A DNA stretch of 48,642 bases from a virus. How positions within the stretch are numbered: position 1 is the stretch's first letter; the number at the start of each line of letters is the position of its first letter. The notes under the pieces were generated by a model. The model was given only the letters and a program-made list of their open reading frames with translations. It did not search any database and was not told the DNA's origin. The DNA lies in IMG/VR virus record IMGVR_UViG_3300020027_000012, positions 1 to 48,642 of that record; one strand, 5' to 3'. Of the stretch, positions 6,929 through 13,730 are shown piece by piece. The position numbers and the translations under genes were made by a program.

Positions 6929-7474
6929 TCAGAACGGAATGTCGTCGTCATCGTGCGGTGGCGCTTCATCGCGGCGAGTCGGCGGCATGCGCGACTGCTG
7001 CTGCCGCTGTTGCGTGCTCGGGCTGCGCGGAGTAGGGGCCGACTGTTTGGCCGCTCCCGGCGTCTTGGTCTTGTGCGACAAGACAAGACCCTTCATGCGC
7101 TGTGAGAACGCGCGCGCCTCGCCGTCGTTCATCGGCGCCTTCAACGCGAGTCCACCAGGCCCGTTGATCCACTTGACCTTCAACTGGATCTTGCCCTCGT
7201 ACTCCTCCTCATCGAGCACGATGCGGACTTCCTTTTCGCCTAGGCCCTTCAGGTCGAATAGGTCGTCGCCTTCCCAACCGAGCAGCCGCAACGACTCGAG
7301 TGTGCGTTCGACCGCGTTCTCCGAGAAGTAACCGTACCAAGTGATGGTCTCACCTTGGAAGCCTTCATCCAGCACCTCGAGTTGGACAGCGACCTGCTCC
7401 TTGCCGCCGCCCGTGTACCCGAGCGCACCGGTCAATGCGCGTGCCTTGAAGTTGCCCTTTACCAAGTTGCTCAT
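6929..7474 (-). CDS. SSB-like single-strand DNA-binding protein (DUF669-like)
   Basis: The ATG at 7474 overlaps the upstream TGA (ATGA). Residues 1-115 are beta-rich (VKGNFKARALTGALGYTGGG, VAVQLEVLDEGF, VRIVLDEEEYEGKIQLKVKW), consistent with an OB-like fold. A disordered Gln/Pro/Arg linker follows, and the protein ends in DDDDIPF, the acidic, hydrophobic-tipped tail that SSB proteins use to recruit partners. It is the first gene of a recombination cassette with the Sak4-like ATPase and the Cas4-like nuclease. It should coat ssDNA during phage replication or recombination. Confidence 0.75.
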   Translation of the reverse strand: MSNLVKGNFKARALTGALGYTGGGKEQVAVQLEVLDEGFQGETITWYGYFSENAVERTLESLRLLGWEGDDLFDLKGLGEKEVRIVLDEEEYEGKIQLKVKWINGPGGLALKAPMNDGEARAFSQRMKGLVLSHKTKTPGAAKQSAPTPRSPSTQQRQQQSRMPPTRRDEAPPHDDDDIPF

Positions 7475-8430
7475 TGCGCCGTCTCCTTGTTCACAGATGC
7501 CGAGAGTTTGTTTGCGATACGTGCGAGTTCGGCGGCGTCGTCGCCAGCCGTCTTGAGAGCTGCAGCGACCTTCGCTTTGAGCGCGTCATCCGCGGTCGCG
7601 AGCATCAGGTCGATGCGCTGTTTGATGATTGCCGGATCGCCGGGGCGATGTGCCGCCACTGCTTCTGCGAAGGCATCCCAGTCGAGCGGCAACGTCTCCG
7701 GCAAGTCGTATCGGTTCTTCGCATCGAAGGCTGCGCGACGCTGCGTGTGGATGACGCGAGCGCCAGTCGAAATACCCTTCGTGCGACCGTTCGCTTCGTG
7801 TGTGAACGTCTCGTAGTTGCCGAATAACACACAGTCAGCCCACTGCTTGAGTAGGCCAGCGGCCTTGGCGTTGAGCGACATCTCGTAGCGGTCGTAGTCG
7901 CCGGTCTCTTCCGGGTTCTTGAACGTCTTCACCCATGAGTGGGCGAGCACGATGATGTTCATCGAACGTTCATTGCGCGCATGCTCGAAGCGACTCAGCA
8001 ACAGCCGCCACTGCTCGAGCGCTGCGGTATAGCCTTTGCCAAACCCGAATGCTTCGATGTCAGTTTTGCCGCCGGCTTTACACACCGCAGCCCAGCACAT
8101 GGGCTCAGCCCAGTCAGCCGTGTCTAACACGATTGTCTTGAACTCATTCTCGGTCGAGGTGAGTTCGTCGACTGACTCGATGATGTCTCGCCACGTCGAC
8201 ACGTTTGGCATGCGAGCAACGTCGAGTTGTGCGGTGCCATCCTCTGCGCCGATGAAGATCGGCGACGGCGCACGCGACGCGAAAGTCGACTTGCCTAGGC
8301 CGTCTGTTGCGTAGAGCACGACGCGGATCGGCTTCTCGATACGGCCGCGCACAACTGCTGCAAGCCGGTTTCGGTTCTGTGTTGGTTGCGTAGGTGACGG
8401 TGGTGATTCTTTTGGTTCTGGTTTTCCCAT
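7471..8430 (-). CDS. Sak4-like RecA-fold phage ATPase (AAA_24)
   Basis: The 319-residue protein has a Walker A-like loop at 40-49 (YATDGLGKST; Ala41 replaces the usual first Gly), a Walker B region in FKTIVLDTADW and a sensor-like strand NIIVLAHSWV. This layout matches phage nucleotide-binding proteins related to Sak4 and Rad51, which help pair single strands alongside an SSB. The ATG at 8430 has AGGAGG upstream. SSB-like and Cas4-like genes on either side support a recombination role. Confidence 0.82.
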   Translation of the reverse strand: MGKPEPKESPPSPTQPTQNRNRLAAVVRGRIEKPIRVVLYATDGLGKSTFASRAPSPIFIGAEDGTAQLDVARMPNVSTWRDIIESVDELTSTENEFKTIVLDTADWAEPMCWAAVCKAGGKTDIEAFGFGKGYTAALEQWRLLLSRFEHARNERSMNIIVLAHSWVKTFKNPEETGDYDRYEMSLNAKAAGLLKQWADCVLFGNYETFTHEANGRTKGISTGARVIHTQRRAAFDAKNRYDLPETLPLDWDAFAEAVAAHRPGDPAIIKQRIDLMLATADDALKAKVAAALKTAGDDAAELARIANKLSASVNKETAQ

Positions 8431-8460
8431 GTGTCAGCCCTCCTCTTTCGGGCGCGTAAC

Positions 8461-9456
8461 TCAAGCCGCGTAGGCGGCGTCGTCTGTCAGTTCCTCGTGT
8501 ACGTTGTCTGTGTGTCGGAATCTGGTGGTGTCATCGAGCGCCGCGGTGCCGGTGCAGACGTCGAAGAAGTCGCACATGCGGCCGTACCGCTCGCAGCTGT
8601 CTGGGTTGCGTGGCCACTGGCCGCTCAACTGCGACTCGCGGTACATGCGAGACACCTGCCACCGGTCGAAGGCTGCGTCGCGTTCCTCACTCTCGAGGCG
8701 AACCACTACGCCGCGTTGGTAGTAGCGGTCTGGCGACTCCAGGATCGCCGCTCGCACTCGTAGCGTGTACTCCTCGGGTGTTTCGTCGGCTTCGCGCTGA
8801 GTGGCGTACAGCGCGCCGGCCTTGGTGTATTTGCGGTCCGCTGCCGGCGTGGCTTTGAGCGGCTTCAGCTTGGGCTTGCCGAGCACATCGTAGACGCAGC
8901 CAGCCACGTCGTACCCGAGCTCGCGAGCGCCCGCGTAGTAGGTAGAGATTTGCGGGTCGAGCGTAAGCCGCTTCCAGTACGTCGACCCGAGTCCGATGTC
9001 CGTTGACGACGTCTTGTGCTCAACCTTGTAGACGCGGCCATCGCGCTGGTCGCGCACGATGACGTCCAACTTGCCACCCAGCTGCCACGTTCGTGACGGC
9101 GCGTTTGTATCTGGGTTAACGAGCGGCGCGCGGAACTCCTTCTCCACTGCGATCACTTCGTACGGCCCATCGCACCACCGCGCTTCGTACCCACGCATCA
9201 TCTCTGTTGCTCGCGCCAACACAAACGGATCGGCTTCGTAAGCCATCGCCTCAAGCGCAGCCGACAGCCTGTCGGCACCACTCTGCACGGCTTGCCACCA
9301 GTGCTCGAGCCCGGCATGGACCAGCGTACCGAAGTCAAGCGACTCTGCGTCGGACGCTGCTCTGTAGCCCAACTCGTAAGACAACTCAGCCTCGCGCTGA
9401 CATCTGCGGAAGCAGCGCATCTGACTGTTAGTTAGCACTGGTAGCCTGGTTGTCAT
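8461..9456 (-). CDS. Cas4/RecB-like PD-(D/E)XK nuclease with Fe-S Cys set
   Basis: The catalytic core is visible as D131 in LGGKLDVIV and E146xK148 in VEHKTS. Cys residues at the N-terminus (C15, C19) and three near the C-terminus (DSCERYGRMCDFFDVC) match the four-Cys iron-sulphur arrangement of Cas4/AddB-type nucleases. It probably resects DNA ends for the Sak4/SSB-like pathway. The ATG at 9456 follows the previous TAG directly. The 331-residue length is usual for the phage PDDEXK_1 group. Confidence 0.85.
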   Translation of the reverse strand: MTTRLPVLTNSQMRCFRRCQREAELSYELGYRAASDAESLDFGTLVHAGLEHWWQAVQSGADRLSAALEAMAYEADPFVLARATEMMRGYEARWCDGPYEVIAVEKEFRAPLVNPDTNAPSRTWQLGGKLDVIVRDQRDGRVYKVEHKTSSTDIGLGSTYWKRLTLDPQISTYYAGARELGYDVAGCVYDVLGKPKLKPLKATPAADRKYTKAGALYATQREADETPEEYTLRVRAAILESPDRYYQRGVVVRLESEERDAAFDRWQVSRMYRESQLSGQWPRNPDSCERYGRMCDFFDVCTGTAALDDTTRFRHTDNVHEELTDDAAYAA

Positions 9457-9633
9457 CTACTTCTTCTTCGCGCGCGTCCGCTTCTGGGGAAGAAGCGCCT
9501 TACAGTCCTCGAGTCGCTTCGCCACTTCGGCGTCGACAACGCGCTTCAGTTCCGCCAGCGTGCCAGTCGGCAGGTCGGCAATCTCATCCGCGCCGTACGC
9601 GTCGAACTTGTCTTCTGAAATCGAGTCAACCAT
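9457..9633 (-). CDS. hypothetical protein (58 aa)
   Basis: The ATG at 9633 overlaps the stop of the XRE gene (TGATG). The protein is a short charged helix pair (TGTLAELKRVVDAEVAKRLE) with a strongly basic tail (KRTRAKKK). It may bind nucleic acid or a partner of the nuclease next to it. No family is recognised. Confidence 0.55.
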   Translation of the reverse strand: MVDSISEDKFDAYGADEIADLPTGTLAELKRVVDAEVAKRLEDCKALLPQKRTRAKKK

Positions 9634-9845
9634 CACAACCCCAGCAGCTTGTTCGGCGTGATGCCGGTGCGGCTGCAAATCCGCGCCAACGTTTCGACGC
9701 TGATGCTGCGCTCGCCACGCTCGATGTCCGACAAGAAGCCGCGCGTCAGCCCGATGTCGTAGGCGAAGTCCTCTTGCGTCATGCGGTGACGCTTGCGGAA
9801 CTTCGCGATGCTATTGCCAATCGTTGCGTTGAGTTTCGTGTCCAT
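9633..9845 (-). CDS. XRE-family HTH regulator (70 aa)
   Basis: The whole protein is one Cro/CI-type HTH domain: IAKFRKRHRMTQEDFAYDIG, then the recognition helix LTRGFLSDIERGERSISVETLARI. It lacks any C-terminal dimerisation domain, so it resembles stand-alone Cro-like regulators. It follows a 202-base gap with a strong inverted repeat and heads the recombination cassette, so it may control that block separately from the main immunity switch. Confidence 0.85.
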   Translation of the reverse strand: MDTKLNATIGNSIAKFRKRHRMTQEDFAYDIGLTRGFLSDIERGERSISVETLARICSRTGITPNKLLGL

Positions 9846-10047
9846 GTACTTCTCCGTGTGTCAGCAGCCAAACGAAACGTGACTGGTGTTTCAGTGGGTT
9901 GATGCGACCCGTCTCGCAATCTCTGCGAGCACCATGCCGGTCACGTCTCATTTCGATGCTGAGTTCTGGGTAACGGGGACGGCTGCCGTTTCCAGGGGCG
10001 CAGGAAAGACTTCCAGCAACCGTCCCCATAAGTGTGTCAGCCCCGTG
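9846..10047. promoter_or_regulatory. 202-base gap with nested inverted repeats
   Basis: This is the only sizeable gap in the left arm. GGGGACGG at 9975-9982 pairs with CCGTCCCC at 10020-10027, and TTTCC/GGAAA pairs inside the loop. There is no T-run, so a simple intrinsic terminator is unlikely. The 10-mer GTGTGTCAGC occurs at both ends (9856-9865 and 10032-10041). An attenuator, small RNA or operator for the XRE gene would fit. No convincing protein gene was found here. Confidence 0.45.
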
Positions 10048-10407
10048 TTAGTCCTTGTCGAAGCACCGGATGCATTCGCCGATGCGCGTCTTGTGGCAGA
10101 GTGCAATCTGGTCACCCGGGTGAATCTCACCGCCGCACGTGTCGCAGTTTGTCCAACACTTCGACTGCCTCACCTCGATGAGAATGTCAGGCAGGTCGCC
10201 CTCGGCGGTCAGTTCAGCGATGGCTTGCTCAGCGTCGGCGCGATACAGGCTCCGGAAGAGCAGGTTTCGGAAGATGCGCGCTTCTGCGTCGGGGTCGTGC
10301 TGTAGCGTAGGCTCGCACTTCGCCAGACCGCGGAGGTTCGAGGTGGCGCGTTTGATCTGCATACGCAACCGTTTGGCAGGCGTGAGTTGGATGACGATAG
10401 CGGTCAT
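10048..10407 (-). CDS. zinc-ribbon protein (119 aa)
   Basis: The ATG at 10407 overlaps the upstream gene (ATGA). The N-terminal 80 residues are helical and basic (AKRLRMQIKRATSNLRGLAK). The C-terminal part CWTNCDTCGGEIHPGD...CIRCFDKD holds two CxxC pairs of a treble-clef-like ribbon. It is an accessory protein of unknown role. Confidence 0.6.
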   Translation of the reverse strand: MTAIVIQLTPAKRLRMQIKRATSNLRGLAKCEPTLQHDPDAEARIFRNLLFRSLYRADAEQAIAELTAEGDLPDILIEVRQSKCWTNCDTCGGEIHPGDQIALCHKTRIGECIRCFDKD

Positions 10408-10832
10408 GGCGCTTCCTCCACTTCGAACGTGACGAATGGCGCGATGGCCTGTTGCTGCTTCGCGGTCAGAAATCCGCAGCCCTGCTCGATCATGCGCTTC
10501 GCTTCAGCGAGTCCGAGGTTGCTCGTCTCGCGCAACCCCTTGATGGCTTGAATCTTCTGCAAGCCAACTTGCCATCTGCAGAGCGGGGCTGGCTCTCGTG
10601 ACATGCTGTTGGTTACGTTGATGGGCGCCGGCTCCCGCTTCGCATGCGCGCACATGGCGTCGAGCAACTGACGGCGTTCAGCGTCGCACGCAGCGAGCCT
10701 CGTGTTCGCATCACCGAGCAACCGGTGGTTCTCATTGCTCGACCGTATTGCGGCCAAGCACTTAGCCTGCATCTCGTTGAATCTGCGCTTGAGGTCGCGC
10801 AACTGCGTCTCTGCCGATGGTTGCTTACCCAT
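10404..10832 (-). CDS. coiled-coil protein with ribosomal L7/L12-like C-terminal domain (142 aa)
   Basis: The ATG at 10832 overlaps the upstream stop by eight bases. Residues 1-60 are a coiled coil (LRDLKRRFNEMQAKCLAAIR). Residues about 95-125 (QKIQAIKGLRETSNLGLAEA, then KRMIEQG) match the ribosomal L7/L12 C-terminal domain, whose core is IKxxRExTxLGLxEAK. In the ribosome that domain contacts GTPase factors. Copies in phages have no firm role. The domain assignment rests on this motif alone. Confidence 0.65.
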   Translation of the reverse strand: MGKQPSAETQLRDLKRRFNEMQAKCLAAIRSSNENHRLLGDANTRLAACDAERRQLLDAMCAHAKREPAPINVTNSMSREPAPLCRWQVGLQKIQAIKGLRETSNLGLAEAKRMIEQGCGFLTAKQQQAIAPFVTFEVEEAP

Positions 10833-11022
10833 TTCGAAACTCCACCTGGTAATCGACCTCAACCGTCAACGTTTCTGGAACGCCGTGGCCGCGCTTCACA
10901 TCGACGCCGAGCAACACCTTCAGCCGGTGCATGGCGGCGATCGCAGTCTCGACTCTGACGTGCGTGTCGTAGAACAGTTCGAGCTCTACGCGGGCTTGGG
11001 CCAACCGTTGGGCCGGTGTCAC
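10825..11022 (-). CDS. hypothetical protein (65 aa)
   Basis: GTG codons exist in frame at 11028 and 11022. The latter is chosen because it overlaps the upstream TGA as GTGA, the rule in this operon. The protein has a helical first half (AQRLAQARVELELFYDTHV) and a beta-like second half (ETLTVEVDYQVEFRNG). The function is unknown. Confidence 0.55.
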   Translation of the reverse strand: MTPAQRLAQARVELELFYDTHVRVETAIAAMHRLKVLLGVDVKRGHGVPETLTVEVDYQVEFRNG

Positions 11023-11405
11023 GTACACACATCCGGCTTGGCGCTTTCGTCGTAGGTCAGGAGGTAGTGGATGGTTCGCATCCCTGCCTTGTCAGTTACC
11101 CGGTAACGCTTGCGGCCGTCGCGACTCACCTCACGAAGCGCGTGGTCCAGCTTCGAGACAACTGATGACGGGCACGACAAGACCCGGATGTCACGGAATG
11201 GGTTTGTGTAGTAAGTGGTGTTGCGTTTGTAGTCTTCGTACGTCCACTTGAGTGCGACGCGGAGTTTGTTCTTGAAGTCCACCAACGTCTTCTTTTCGTC
11301 GGCCGCATGCTTCGCGACCAACTTCTTGTCGAGCGCTACCGCCCACGAACGACGCGCCTCGAGCGCATCCAACAACCCTTGCTTGCTGTACGAGAAATCC
11401 ATCAT
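11019..11405 (-). CDS. hypothetical protein (128 aa)
   Basis: The ATG at 11405 overlaps the upstream TGA (ATGA). The N-terminal 60 residues are Lys-rich helices (LDALEARRSWAVALDKKLVA) and the C-terminal part has alternating strands (RYRVTDKAGMRTIHYLLTYD). No motif gives a function. A protein of this layout could be a small DNA-associated accessory factor. Confidence 0.6.
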   Translation of the reverse strand: MMDFSYSKQGLLDALEARRSWAVALDKKLVAKHAADEKKTLVDFKNKLRVALKWTYEDYKRNTTYYTNPFRDIRVLSCPSSVVSKLDHALREVSRDGRKRYRVTDKAGMRTIHYLLTYDESAKPDVCT

Positions 11406-11674
11406 CCCACCTCCGCATTCGCGACCGCGGACGATGTCTGCTCGAGCGATTCAGGCTCGTCGTGCAACTCGGCGGTGAAGTTGCGGAACGCTTCGTCAGC
11501 GCTCACGCCGTCGACGAGGATGCTGCCGCCTTCCTTGAAGGACACGTAAACCTCCCACGTCGTGTCAGGCCCTTGCTTCGTGCGCTCAGTCTTCACCGCG
11601 ATGCTGAAGCGCTGGCCGGACTCGAGTTGAGCGGCGACTTTGTTGAAGAGGTCGGCGTATGAGAGATCAGCCAC
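11402..11674 (-). CDS. hypothetical protein (90 aa)
   Basis: The GTG at 11674 overlaps the upstream stop by eight bases. Residues 17-60 form a predicted three-strand sheet (RFSIAVKTERT, TWEVYVSFKEGGSILVDG), followed by an acidic tail. The family is unknown. It is translationally linked to both neighbours. Confidence 0.55.
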   Translation of the reverse strand: MADLSYADLFNKVAAQLESGQRFSIAVKTERTKQGPDTTWEVYVSFKEGGSILVDGVSADEAFRNFTAELHDEPESLEQTSSAVANAEVG

Positions 11675-11936
11675 GGTCGTACTCCAGGTCTGCGGCGTTC
11701 ACCGCGATGGTTGCAATCTGTTTGGCGTCCTTCGCTCCAGCCGCGACGGCTCGCAGTGCGCGGAGATACAGCAGTCGTTCCTCTCGCAGCGCTTGGTCGA
11801 TGTCGCCCCGAAGTGCAGCGCCGCCGATTTTGATGAGTGCCTGTCGCGCTTCAGTCGGCGTGATGGCGCCGCGCTCGTTTTGGGGTCGACCTTCGAGACG
11901 CGCGATGCTGGCGAGTAGCTGGTCGATGTTGCTCAC
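11667..11936 (-). CDS. hypothetical helical protein (89 aa)
   Basis: The GTG at 11936 makes a GTGA overlap. The protein is mostly helix (NIDQLLASIARLEGRP, ITPTEARQALIKIGGAALRG, LLYLRALRAVAAGAKDAKQI). No signature identifies it. Confidence 0.55.
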   Translation of the reverse strand: MSNIDQLLASIARLEGRPQNERGAITPTEARQALIKIGGAALRGDIDQALREERLLYLRALRAVAAGAKDAKQIATIAVNAADLEYDRG

Positions 11937-12151
11937 TTGGTCGGCTCCACCGCTGACCACCCAGTCTTGGTGTCGTACTCGGCTCGCTTAGACTTTCGCA
12001 GCGCCTGCAGTGCGTGGTCTACTTCTCTGTAACGTCTGCTGCGACTGCGATCGAACAGCTCGTGATCCTGCAGTGAATCGGTGATGTGCCGAAGTCTGAC
12101 GGCTGCACCGCTGGCGATGAGTCTCAGCACAACGTCAGTCTTGTGACTCAC
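11933..12151 (-). CDS. small winged-helix-like protein (72 aa)
   Basis: The GTG at 12151 makes a GTGA overlap. VVLRLIASGAAVRLRHITDS, the helix YREVDHALQALRKSKRAEYD and the end strand TKTGWSAVEP match a minimal winged helix, in which the Arg/Lys-rich third helix precedes a wing. It may regulate transcription within the leftward operon. The evidence is pattern only. Confidence 0.5.
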   Translation of the reverse strand: MSHKTDVVLRLIASGAAVRLRHITDSLQDHELFDRSRSRRYREVDHALQALRKSKRAEYDTKTGWSAVEPTK

Positions 12152-12363
12152 AGCCGCCCCCCAATCTTGATCTCATACCCGACGGCCATAGCAGTCGCCC
12201 ACGGTGAGGTGAGCAGCGCGGACATCACCACGTCGTCGGTCGTCTGCAGCCGCGCGAAGATGTGCTCGACGCGCTGGTCCAACTCGGGGTCTGGTGTGTC
12301 CAGGTCGAGTGACTGTAAGACTTCGTGCTCGAAGGCGTCGTGCTCGGTGATGCGGTAAGTCAT
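12148..12363 (-). CDS. hypothetical protein (71 aa)
   Basis: The ATG at 12363 overlaps the upstream TGA (ATGA). It is acidic and helical (DAFEHEVLQSLDLDTPDPEL, RVEHIFARLQTTDDVVMSAL) with a short C-terminal strand (VGYEIKIGGRL). The function is unknown. Confidence 0.55.
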   Translation of the reverse strand: MTYRITEHDAFEHEVLQSLDLDTPDPELDQRVEHIFARLQTTDDVVMSALLTSPWATAMAVGYEIKIGGRL

Positions 12364-12530
12364 TTGCCGCGAGCCTCCATGATCTTGAGATCCCAGTACC
12401 GCTCGAGCGCGGCGTCGTCTTTCGCGACACGCGCCTCGCATTCGCACTCCGGTTCCCAGTGGTCGACCTCGCCGTCGTCGCCGAGAATCTCTGCGTACAC
12501 CTCGTCGCAGTACGAGCACTTGACGCTCAC
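12360..12530 (-). CDS. small zinc-binding-like protein (56 aa)
   Basis: The GTG at 12530 overlaps the upstream TGA (GTGA). It begins VSVKCSYCDEVYAE and has CECE near the middle, giving a CxxC...CxC cluster, then a charged C-terminal helix. It is probably a small zinc ribbon. The role is unknown. Confidence 0.55.
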   Translation of the reverse strand: MSVKCSYCDEVYAEILGDDGEVDHWEPECECEARVAKDDAALERYWDLKIMEARGK

Positions 12531-12727
12531 GTCGGCACCTCCAACTCCTCGGTCCACGCTCCAGCGGTCGGCCTGATCGCGACCTTCCATCCGTTCGCCT
12601 GCATGAAGAACTTCGCCGAGCACGCCGAGTTGTCACCAGCGAACACGTCGCGGTGGACCTCACACTTCACGAGGCGGCCGAACTCGTTGATCTTGAAGCC
12701 GATGACGCGGTAGCTGCGTGGTGTCAC
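12527..12727 (-). CDS. hypothetical protein (66 aa)
   Basis: The GTG at 12727 makes a GTGA overlap. The protein reads as alternating strands (SYRVIGFKINEFGRLVKCEV, NGWKVAIRP). It has two Cys residues, but no clear metal motif. No family is recognised. Confidence 0.5.
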   Translation of the reverse strand: MTPRSYRVIGFKINEFGRLVKCEVHRDVFAGDNSACSAKFFMQANGWKVAIRPTAGAWTEELEVPT

Positions 12728-12957
12728 TTGCCGCCTCCGAAGACGCCGTACGCGCCGGACTTCTGGTAGCCAGCGGTCCGGCGGACGTGGCGCATCGACT
12801 CTTCGAGTTCGGCAGCGCGATCTGCGTCGCGTTCTGCACGAGCGAGGTTGATGTTGCCGAACTTGTCCATCGCGATTCCCACGATGTTGTCGTCAGCGTC
12901 ATTACCCAACTCACACAGCGTCAGGTACATGAGCTGCGAGTATTGGAGAGCGGTCAC
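12724..12957 (-). CDS. hypothetical protein (77 aa)
   Basis: The GTG at 12957 makes a GTGA overlap. It has an N-terminal helix (LQYSQLMYLTLCELGNDADD), a short strand and a charged helix (ARAERDADRAAELEESMRHV), then a Gly-rich end (YGVFGGGK). The function is unknown. Confidence 0.5.
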   Translation of the reverse strand: MTALQYSQLMYLTLCELGNDADDNIVGIAMDKFGNINLARAERDADRAAELEESMRHVRRTAGYQKSGAYGVFGGGK

Positions 12958-13085
12958 TTCGCCACCGCCTGCTCGAGCCGCGCCTTGGCAATCGCTAACG
13001 CTGCTTCCACAACGTCACGCGTCAACTCCTGAGACTCACGCGCCTTCGCCAACGCCACACGCACTCGGATACTCGTCGTGTTCAC
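12954..13085 (-). CDS. first gene of the leftward operon, helical protein (43 aa)
   Basis: The GTG at 13085 is chosen because it lies downstream of the predicted leftward promoter (13132-13160) and has AGGGG a few bases before it; the only earlier in-frame start would precede the promoter. The product is Arg/Ala-rich helix (SIRVRVALAKARESQELTRD). Short first genes of this type often act as leader peptides or regulators, but nothing shows this directly. Confidence 0.5.
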   Translation of the reverse strand: MNTTSIRVRVALAKARESQELTRDVVEAALAIAKARLEQAVAK

Positions 13086-13131
13086 TTGCGCCCCTGCTCC
13101 CCGTCTCGAACTCTCGTTCTTGACAAGACTC

Positions 13132-13160
13132 AAGTTAGCGCTGTCCTTGCGAGACGTCAA
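13132..13160 (-). promoter_or_regulatory. leftward promoter of the early left operon (PL-like)
   Basis: On the minus strand TTGACG (13160-13155) and TAACTT (13137-13132) are 17 bases apart, close to the sigma-70 consensus. Transcription would start near 13125 and run through the coupled gene set down to 18. The spacer contains CTTGCG and the -10 side CAAGTT, matching half-sites of the operator at 14623-14653. A short palindrome, TCTTGACAAGA, follows at 13118-13128. Confidence 0.6.
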
Positions 13161-13217
13161 GGAGTGTCAGCAAGTTCTTCGGCCCGTGCGGTCCGCCACT
13201 GGTTGCGGACGTGGCGC

Positions 13218-13250
13218 AAATGCCTGAAGCTATGAGGCATTCCTGGAGGG
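13218..13250 (+). promoter_or_regulatory. stem-loop and ribosome binding site before the lipoprotein gene
   Basis: AATGCCT (13219-13225) pairs with AGGCATT (13235-13241), leaving a nine-base loop. A strong GGAGGG follows at 13245-13250, six bases before the ATG at 13257. The stem could insulate or control the ribosome site. No clear -10/-35 pair for this gene was seen in the 100 bases upstream. Confidence 0.4.
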
Positions 13251-13256
13251 TCCTGG

Positions 13257-13619
13257 ATGCCGAAAAAACTACTCGCCACGCTGGCCATGCTCGCCGCTAT
13301 TGGCTGCCGGGACACCGAGCCGACAGACGATGCTGGCGATATTGCGCGACGCTACACGTGCTTTGACGGCGACTACATCGTCACAGTGGACGATGACATC
13401 ACGACCAGTGCGACGTGCTCAACCGTTGTGAACGGCAAGACAGAGCACGGACATGTCGACATCGACACCGCGATTGCGACCGATGCGAAATGCGAAGTCG
13501 CCGGCACGCTGTACGAACTCTTCCCACCAGCGGCAAGTCAGAGCGACAACACAAAGCACGACCTGATCAGGCTCGACGATCGATGCGTCGTGTATGACCG
13601 TAACACCAACGCCGAGTGA
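13257..13619 (+). CDS. predicted lipoprotein (120 aa), possible lysogenic conversion gene
   Basis: The N-terminus is a lipoprotein signal: a Lys-Lys n-region, a hydrophobic stretch (LLATLAMLAA) and an IGC lipobox at Cys17. The mature part is acidic with four further Cys residues that may form disulphides. Its place between the leftward promoter and the repressor genes, on the opposite strand to the left arm, is typical of genes expressed from a prophage, such as surface exclusion proteins. That role is inference; the family is not recognised. Confidence 0.7.
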   Translation: MPKKLLATLAMLAAIGCRDTEPTDDAGDIARRYTCFDGDYIVTVDDDITTSATCSTVVNGKTEHGHVDIDTAIATDAKCEVAGTLYELFPPAASQSDNTKHDLIRLDDRCVVYDRNTNAE

Positions 13620-13698
13620 CTAGCCATCGTGGACTACAGATGTAGCCGCTGTGTCACCTAGTATATACATACCGTTTGATTCCGGCCTGTGACACGCT
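13620..13698. other. short gap between lipoprotein and ImmA-like gene
   Basis: The interval contains an AT-rich patch (AGTATATACATACC near 13660-13673) that could serve as an extended -10 on either strand, and no good -35. No gene is seen. Confidence 0.3.
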
Positions 13699-13728
13699 CC
13701 ACCCCTGACGTGCATTGACCAGGGGTGG
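13699..13728 (+). promoter_or_regulatory. hairpin that covers the ribosome site of the ImmA-like gene
   Basis: CCACCCCTG (13699-13707) pairs perfectly with CAGGGGTGG (13720-13728) across a 12-base loop. The 3' strand contains the AGGGG ribosome site and ends two bases before the ATG at 13731. Folding would hide the site, so expression may depend on unfolding or on starting transcription within the stem. Confidence 0.5.
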
Positions 13729-13730
13729 GA

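Noticed and set aside
8461-9456. Cas4 as part of a CRISPR system
   Set aside because: The fold is Cas4-like, but no Cas1, Cas2 or array is present. SSB- and Sak4-like neighbours point to phage recombination.
9811-10029. 72-codon minus-strand frame in the 202-base gap
   Set aside because: It overlaps the XRE start, has no ribosome site or motif and breaks the coupling pattern. The inverted repeats suggest a regulatory region.
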